Shown piece by piece: positions 14,108 through 18,145 of a DNA stretch of 18,145 bases. Each line of letters starts with the position of its first letter. Positions within the stretch are counted from its first letter, which is position 1. Source of the stretch: JBOFCO01 sp051646105. Its GTDB lineage: Bacteria; Pseudomonadota; Alphaproteobacteria; Rhodobacterales; Rhodobacteraceae. The position numbers were made by a program, and so were the translations under genes. The stretch covers positions 1 through 18,145 of the forward strand of contig JBOFCO010000207.1 of assembly GCA_051646105.1 (NCBI GenBank), given 5' to 3'. The notes under the pieces were generated by a model, which saw only the letters and a program-made list of their open reading frames with translations, did no database searches and was not told where the DNA came from.

Positions 14108-15003
14108 CAGCCCAGTTCCGGCACGTAATCGACCAGCGTGCCCAGCGGGGCCAGCCGCCCGGCCAGCGCCTCGCCAATGGCATCCGGCGTCCAGCGGGCA
14201 TTGTTGCGATGATCCGAAACGATATGGCCCATCGCCAGAACTTCGATCCGATCGCCATAGGCCTGAAACACCTGCCCCGAAGCCGGGCAGCTTTCGCGCG
14301 CCAGCCAACAGATCAGCGGCGACACATTGGCCGGGTCGAACACGTCGAAATCCCCCTCCGGCGATGTCAGCGATTCCTCGATCCGCGTCCGGGCTGATGG
14401 CGAAACCGCGTTTGACCGCACACCGTAACGTGCCCCCTCGCGCGCCAGAGTAAGCGAAAGGCCCACCACCGCCATCTTGGCAGAGGCATAGTTGGCCTGT
14501 CCGAAATTGCCGATGATCCCCGCCAGCGACGTGGTGTGCACGATGGACGCGGCCACCTTCTGATCGGCCTTTGCCGCGTTGCGCCAATGGGCCATGGCGT
14601 GATGCGCAGGCGCGGCGTGCCCCTTCAGATGCACGCGGACCACGGCATCCCAATCCTGTTCCGTCATGTTGGCGAAGAGTTTGTCGCGCAGGATGCCCGC
14701 GTTGTTCACCAGCACGTCGAGCCGCCCGAACCGTTCCAGCGCAAAAGCGACCATCGCCCCGGCCGCCGCCCAGTCGGCAACGTCGTGGCCGCTGACCTCT
14801 GCCCGCCCGCCCGCTGCCCGGATTTCGGCCACGACCTGCTGTGCGGGTGTCGGATCGCTGCCGATGCCGCGCAGGTCGCCGCCCATATCATTGACCACCA
14901 CGGCGGCGCCGTCCGCGGCCAGCGCCAGCGCATGGGCGCGGCCAAGCCCGCGCCCGGCCCCGGTTACAACCGCCACCCGCCCCGCCCGCGCGCCCCTCGC
15001 CAT
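14107..15003 (-). CDS. SDR dehydrogenase, MFE-2-like (R)-3-hydroxyacyl-CoA dehydrogenase candidate
   Basis: 298 residues, short-chain dehydrogenase with a Rossmann fold. It shows TGAGRGLG (14-21) for NAD binding, NNAG (100-103), and the catalytic triad Ser159, Tyr172 and Lys176 (NYASAK). The segment VVVNDMGGDLRG (~36-46) is characteristic of the dehydrogenase part of peroxisomal multifunctional enzyme type 2, which oxidises (R)-3-hydroxyacyl-CoA to 3-ketoacyl-CoA. (R) specificity agrees with the MaoC hydratases in the same operon. The ATG at 15003 has AAGGGG about 5 nt upstream. It is the first gene of the operon, 28 nt from the predicted transcription start of the promoter at 15038-15066. 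Confidence 0.9.
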   Translation of the reverse strand: MARGARAGRVAVVTGAGRGLGRAHALALAADGAAVVVNDMGGDLRGIGSDPTPAQQVVAEIRAAGGRAEVSGHDVADWAAAGAMVAFALERFGRLDVLVNNAGILRDKLFANMTEQDWDAVVRVHLKGHAAPAHHAMAHWRNAAKADQKVAASIVHTTSLAGIIGNFGQANYASAKMAVVGLSLTLAREGARYGVRSNAVSPSARTRIEESLTSPEGDFDVFDPANVSPLICWLARESCPASGQVFQAYGDRIEVLAMGHIVSDHRNNARWTPDAIGEALAGRLAPLGTLVDYVPELG

Positions 15004-15037
15004 CACAGCCCCTTCGGAAACCAGAACAACCACAGGG

Positions 15038-15066
15038 ATTGCACGGCACATTCTGGCAAAGGTCAA
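15038..15066 (-). promoter_or_regulatory. Sigma-70-like promoter of the acyl-CoA operon
   Basis: On the minus strand TTGACC (15066-15061) is followed by a 17-nt spacer and TGCAAT (15043-15038). That is five of six and four of six matches to the consensus, with ideal spacing. It lies 35 nt upstream of the SDR start codon, in the region divergent from serC. No clear inverted-repeat operator overlaps it and no regulator gene is nearby. Confidence 0.5.
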
Positions 15067-15190
15067 CAGCATTCGCCGGTCAGGCCTGCGGTATGGTTTC
15101 GGGCAACCTGTGAGGGGCAAAGACAAAAAGTTTCCGATAGTAGACGCGGCTAGGCATTTGGCCATGAACTTCCTGTCCTGGCCCGATTTT

Positions 15191-15275
15191 CCCGCTTGCG
15201 GCGAATCCGTGCTGCCCGTATTTCCGGCAGCGGGACACCCCTCCCCAACGGGGGGCACATATCTGGAAGGATACC
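15191..15275 (+). ncRNA. Candidate serC leader (cis-regulatory RNA)
   Basis: A family called the serC leader is known upstream of serC-serA in alphaproteobacteria, with its final stem covering the ribosome binding site. Here three features fit a leader. Hairpin GCTGCC/GGCAGC (15211-15216, 15226-15231) has a 9-nt loop. Hairpin CTCCCC/GGGGGG (15241-15246, 15250-15255) has loop AAC. The first hairpin's loop, GTATTTCC (15218-15225), can pair with GGAA..ATAC (15265-15268 and 15271-15274) around the SD. CCCGCT (15191-15196) could alternatively pair with AGCGGG (15229-15234), competing with the first hairpin. The match to the known family is by position and style, not by alignment. Confidence 0.45.
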
Positions 15276-16433
15276 ATGACTGCTTCGACCGCACCGGCAA
15301 AGCGCCCGGCAAATCCGCGCTTTTCATCTGGCCCCTGTGCCAAACTCCCCGGTTTCACGCTTGACATGCTTGCAGACGCGCCACTTGGCCGGTCGCATCG
15401 CGCCGCCGTGGGCAAGGCCAAGCTGAAAGAAGCCATCGACCTGACCCGTGAAATCCTTGGCGTCCCTGCCGATTACCGCATCGGCATCGTTCCGGCATCG
15501 GATACGGGTGCTGTGGAAATGGCGCTGTGGTCGCTGCTGGGCGCGCGACCCGTGGAAATGCTGGCGTGGGAAAGCTTCGGCGAAGGTTGGGTGACGGATG
15601 TCGTCAAGCAACTGAAGCTCGACGCCAAGGTGCAGGTCGCCCCCTATGGCGAGATCGTGGATTTCGCCACCGTCGATTTCGACCGCGATGTGGTCTTCAC
15701 CTGGAACGGCACTACGTCGGGCGTGCGCCTGCCGAACGGGAATGCGATCCCGGCGAACCGCGCCGGCCTGACGATCTGTGACGCGACCAGCGCCGCATTT
15801 GCGATGGACCTGCCTTGGGCGAAACTCGATGTAACCACCTTTTCCTGGCAGAAGGTGCTGGGTGGAGAGGGCGGACATGGCGTGCTGATCCTTTCCCCCC
15901 GCGCGGTTGAACGGCTGGAAAGCCACACCCCCGCCTGGCCCCTGCCCAAGATTTTCCGTCTGACCAGCAAGGGCAAGCTGATCGAGGGCATCTTTGTTGG
16001 CGAAACCATCAACACGCCGTCGATGCTGTGTGTAGAGGATTACCTGGTCGCGCTGAAATGGGCGCGGAAACTAGGCGGGCTGAAAGGGCTGATCGCCCGG
16101 TCGGAGGCCAACGCCAAAGCCATCAGCGATTTCATCGCGGGCAAGGGCTGGATCGCCAATCTGGCCGTTGATCCCGCGACGGCATCCTGTACCTCTGTCT
16201 GTCTGAAATTCACCGATCCGCGCATCGAGGACGGGGCGGCATTCGCCAAGGCTGTCGCCAAGCGGTTGGAAAAGGAAGGCGTGGCGCTGGATGCCGGGGC
16301 CTATCGCGACGCCCCCCCCGGCCTGCGCATCTGGTGCGGTGCCACGGTGGAAACCGCCGATGTGGCCGCGCTGATGCCCTGGATCGAATGGGCGTTCAAC
16401 GCCGAGATTGCCGCACAGTCCGTCGCGGCCTGA
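15276..16433 (+). CDS. serC: Phosphoserine aminotransferase
   Basis: 385 residues, PLP enzyme of the class V aminotransferase group. Converts 3-phosphohydroxypyruvate and glutamate to phosphoserine and 2-oxoglutarate in the cytosol, the second step of serine synthesis. Seen: the substrate-binding GRSHR (38-42), the ASDTGAVE turn (~74-81), the conserved Asp of CDATSA (~169), and the PLP-binding Lys193 in FSWQKVLGGEGGHG. Its length and GxSHR style fit the alphaproteobacterial subtype, distinct from the E. coli enzyme. The ATG at 15276 has GGAAGG 5 nt upstream, embedded in a structured leader. serA follows after 85 nt on the same strand, presumably the same transcript. Confidence 0.95.
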   Translation: MTASTAPAKRPANPRFSSGPCAKLPGFTLDMLADAPLGRSHRAAVGKAKLKEAIDLTREILGVPADYRIGIVPASDTGAVEMALWSLLGARPVEMLAWESFGEGWVTDVVKQLKLDAKVQVAPYGEIVDFATVDFDRDVVFTWNGTTSGVRLPNGNAIPANRAGLTICDATSAAFAMDLPWAKLDVTTFSWQKVLGGEGGHGVLILSPRAVERLESHTPAWPLPKIFRLTSKGKLIEGIFVGETINTPSMLCVEDYLVALKWARKLGGLKGLIARSEANAKAISDFIAGKGWIANLAVDPATASCTSVCLKFTDPRIEDGAAFAKAVAKRLEKEGVALDAGAYRDAPPGLRIWCGATVETADVAALMPWIEWAFNAEIAAQSVAA

Positions 16434-16439
16434 GCCGCA

Positions 16440-16460
16440 GTCCCGGACCTGACCCGGGAC
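16440..16460. repeat. REP-like GC palindrome between serC and serA
   Basis: GTCCCGG (16440-16446) and CCGGGAC (16454-16460) form a 7-bp stem with loop ACCTGAC, directly after the serC stop. The pattern GTCCCGG-N7-CCGGGAC with a flanking CCTCC resembles intergenic palindromes scattered through Rhodobacterales and other alphaproteobacterial genomes. It has no T tract. It could be a dispersed repeat or an mRNA stabiliser that tunes serC against serA. Only one copy is in the window, so repeat status is inferred. Confidence 0.4.
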
Positions 16461-16480
16461 CTCCCAACCTCAATAATGCT

Positions 16481-16503
16481 CTGCAATTGCAGGGATAATT
16501 CCC
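16481..16503 (+). promoter_or_regulatory. Palindrome and small hairpin before the serA ribosome binding site
   Basis: CTGCAATTGCAG (16481-16492) is a perfect 12-bp palindrome, of the size used as a binding site. It is followed by GGGATAATTCCC (about 16492-16503), a 4-bp stem with a TAAT loop. The serA SD AAAGGAG follows within a few bases. A role in independent serA expression or control is possible but unproven. Confidence 0.3.
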
Positions 16504-16518
16504 CCAAAGGAGTCCATC

Positions 16519-18114
16519 ATGGCCCCCAAGGTTCTCGTTTCCGACGAACTTTCCGAAACCGCCGTCCAGATTTTCCGCGATCGCGGGGTGGATGTCGACT
16601 ACATGCCGAAACTTGGCAAGGACAAGGAAAAGCTGGCCGAAATCATCGGCAACTATGACGGCCTTGCCATCCGTTCGGCCACCAAGGTCACCGAAAAGCT
16701 GCTGGAAGGCGCCGCCAACCTGAAGGTGGTGGGCCGCGCCGGGATCGGTGTCGACAACGTCGACATCCCGGCGGCATCGAAGAAAGGCGTGATCGTGATG
16801 AACACGCCCTTCGGCAATTCGATCACCACCGCAGAACATGCCATTGCGATGATGTTCGCCGTTGCCCGCCAGATCCCGGAAGCCAATGCCAGCACGCAGG
16901 CCGGAAAATGGGAAAAGTCGCGCTTTATGGGCGTTGAACTGTTCAACAAGACCCTTGGCGTGATCGGAGCGGGCAACATCGGCGGCATCGTCTGCAACCG
17001 CGCGGTCGGCCTGCATATGAAGGTGGCGGCCTATGATCCCTTCCTGTCGGAAGAACGCGCCAAGCAGCTTGGCGTGACCAAGGTGGAACTGGACGAGCTG
17101 CTGGCGAAATCCGATTTCATCACCCTGCATGTGCCGCTGACCGACAAGACACGAAATATCCTGTCGCGTGAAAATCTGGCCAATACGAAAAAGGGCGTGC
17201 GCATCATCAACTGCGCGCGTGGCGGCCTGATTGATGAAGCCGCGCTGCTGGATGCGCTGAACTCCGGCCATGTCGCCGCCGCTGCGCTGGATGTGTTCGA
17301 GGTGGAACCCGCCACGGAAAACCCGCTGTTCGGGCATCCGAACGTGGTCTGCACCCCGCATCTTGGCGCATCGACCACCGAAGCGCAGGAGAATGTGGCG
17401 CTTCAGGTGGCAGAGCAGATGTCGGATTACCTGCTGACCGGCGCGGTACAGAATGCACTGAACATGCCCAACGTGACGGCCGAGGAAGCCGCCGTGATGG
17501 GACCGTGGATCAAGCTGGCCGGCCATCTGGGTGCCTTCATCGGCCAGATGACGGATGAACCCATCCGGGCGATCAACATCCTTTATGATGGTCGCGTGGC
17601 CGACATGAACCTTGCCGCGCTGAACCAGGCGGTGATCGCCGGTGTGATGAAGGCATCAAACCCCGATGTGAACCTTGTGTCAGCCCCCATCGTCGCCAAG
17701 GAACGCGGCATTCAGGTCGCCACCACGCGGCAGGACAAATCCGGGGCCTTCGACGCCTATATCAAGGTGACGATGGTGACCGACAAACGCGAGCGTTCGG
17801 TCGCGGGGACCTGCTTCAGCGATGGCAAGCCGCGTTTCATCCAGATCAAAGGCATCAACATCGACGCCGAGGTGGGCGAGCACATGCTTTACACCACCAA
17901 CGACGACGTACCCGGGATCATCGGCCTGCTGGGGATGACCATGGGCAAGAACGGCGTGAACATCGCCAACTTCACCCTTGGCCGGTCGGGCGTGGGGCAG
18001 GATGCCATCGCGCTTCTCTACCTCGATCAGGCCATCGATCCCAAGGTCGTGGAAACGCTGGAAGCCACCGGCATGTTCCAGCAGGTGAAACCGCTGGTAT
18101 TTGCGGGCGCCTGA
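16519..18114 (+). CDS. serA: D-3-phosphoglycerate dehydrogenase
   Basis: 531 residues, the long form with an intervening domain and a C-terminal ACT domain. Oxidises 3-phosphoglycerate to 3-phosphohydroxypyruvate with NAD, the first and usually serine-regulated step of serine synthesis. Visible: NAD motif GVIGAGNIGG (147-156), the catalytic trio Arg234 (NCARGGLIDE), Glu263 (FEVEP) and His281 (TPHLGAST), an extra alpha/beta domain (~315-450), and an ACT domain (~455-531, with DVPGIIGLLGMTMGKNGVNIANF) that likely senses serine. The ATG at 16519 has AAAGGAG about 7 nt upstream. It follows serC by 85 nt. The stop is at 18112-18114; the remaining 31 bases hold nothing recognisable. Confidence 0.97.
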   Translation: MAPKVLVSDELSETAVQIFRDRGVDVDYMPKLGKDKEKLAEIIGNYDGLAIRSATKVTEKLLEGAANLKVVGRAGIGVDNVDIPAASKKGVIVMNTPFGNSITTAEHAIAMMFAVARQIPEANASTQAGKWEKSRFMGVELFNKTLGVIGAGNIGGIVCNRAVGLHMKVAAYDPFLSEERAKQLGVTKVELDELLAKSDFITLHVPLTDKTRNILSRENLANTKKGVRIINCARGGLIDEAALLDALNSGHVAAAALDVFEVEPATENPLFGHPNVVCTPHLGASTTEAQENVALQVAEQMSDYLLTGAVQNALNMPNVTAEEAAVMGPWIKLAGHLGAFIGQMTDEPIRAINILYDGRVADMNLAALNQAVIAGVMKASNPDVNLVSAPIVAKERGIQVATTRQDKSGAFDAYIKVTMVTDKRERSVAGTCFSDGKPRFIQIKGINIDAEVGEHMLYTTNDDVPGIIGLLGMTMGKNGVNIANFTLGRSGVGQDAIALLYLDQAIDPKVVETLEATGMFQQVKPLVFAGA

Positions 18115-18145
18115 TCTGCCCCGTCGCGGCGCGCATGATGTTGCG

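Noticed and set aside
16396..17526. Minus-strand open frame (376 codons) opposite serA
   Set aside because: It mirrors serA, which is unmistakable; no domain or ribosome binding site supports it.

Overview
This window looks like chromosomal DNA of a Rhodobacterales-type alphaproteobacterium (Rhodobacter/Paracoccus/Roseobacter relatives). The reasons are high GC, the protein styles of SerC (GxSHR type), SerA, AhcY, IalB and DUF2853, and a serC-serA pair with a structured leader. This placement is inferred from protein character, not from a search. No tRNA, rRNA, CRISPR array, transposase or phage gene was seen.

Left part (1-4190): the 3' end of a DUF1761 membrane protein on the + strand is followed by four minus-strand genes. 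These are a secreted tandem PRC-barrel protein, a DUF2853 protein, S-adenosylhomocysteine hydrolase (ahcY) and a periplasmic IalB-family protein. Three terminator-like hairpins separate the units. The PRC-barrel gene has a good match to an EcfG-type stress promoter. ahcY has a strong hairpin just upstream of its ribosome binding site.

Middle-left (4191-8697): an asparaginase of the Rhizobium etli type (+) converges on a minus-strand run of serB, a GNAT acetyltransferase and a TauE/SafE-type permease. Start and stop codons in that run overlap by 1-4 nt. An M20 deacetylase (ArgE-like) lies just upstream of serB.

Centre (8846-15003): eight minus-strand genes form one very tightly packed operon, with six 1-4 nt start/stop overlaps or equivalents, one 8-nt overlap and one 6-nt gap. 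In order they encode an MFE-2-like SDR dehydrogenase, a double-hotdog MaoC-like protein, an AMP-forming acyl-CoA ligase, a FAS1-type hotdog half, a MaoC hotdog half, a GNAT acetyltransferase, a thiolase-superfamily (Ltp-type) protein without the usual nucleophilic Cys, and a DUF35 Zn-ribbon/OB protein. Together they suggest CoA activation of an acid, (R)-specific hydration and oxidation of its enoyl-CoA, then carbon-carbon cleavage by an Ltp2/DUF35-like pair. The layout resembles a split version of the peroxisomal or steroid side-chain pathway. No acyl-CoA dehydrogenase is present in the window. The substrate is unknown. A good sigma-70-like promoter precedes the SDR gene.

Right part (15004-18145): serC and serA on the + strand complete, with serB, the phosphorylated serine pathway. 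The serC leader holds hairpins and a possible loop-to-RBS pseudoknot consistent with the known alphaproteobacterial serC leader. The acyl-CoA operon plus the deacetylase gene sits between serB and serC-serA, so it may be an accessory insertion into a serine-biosynthesis locus.
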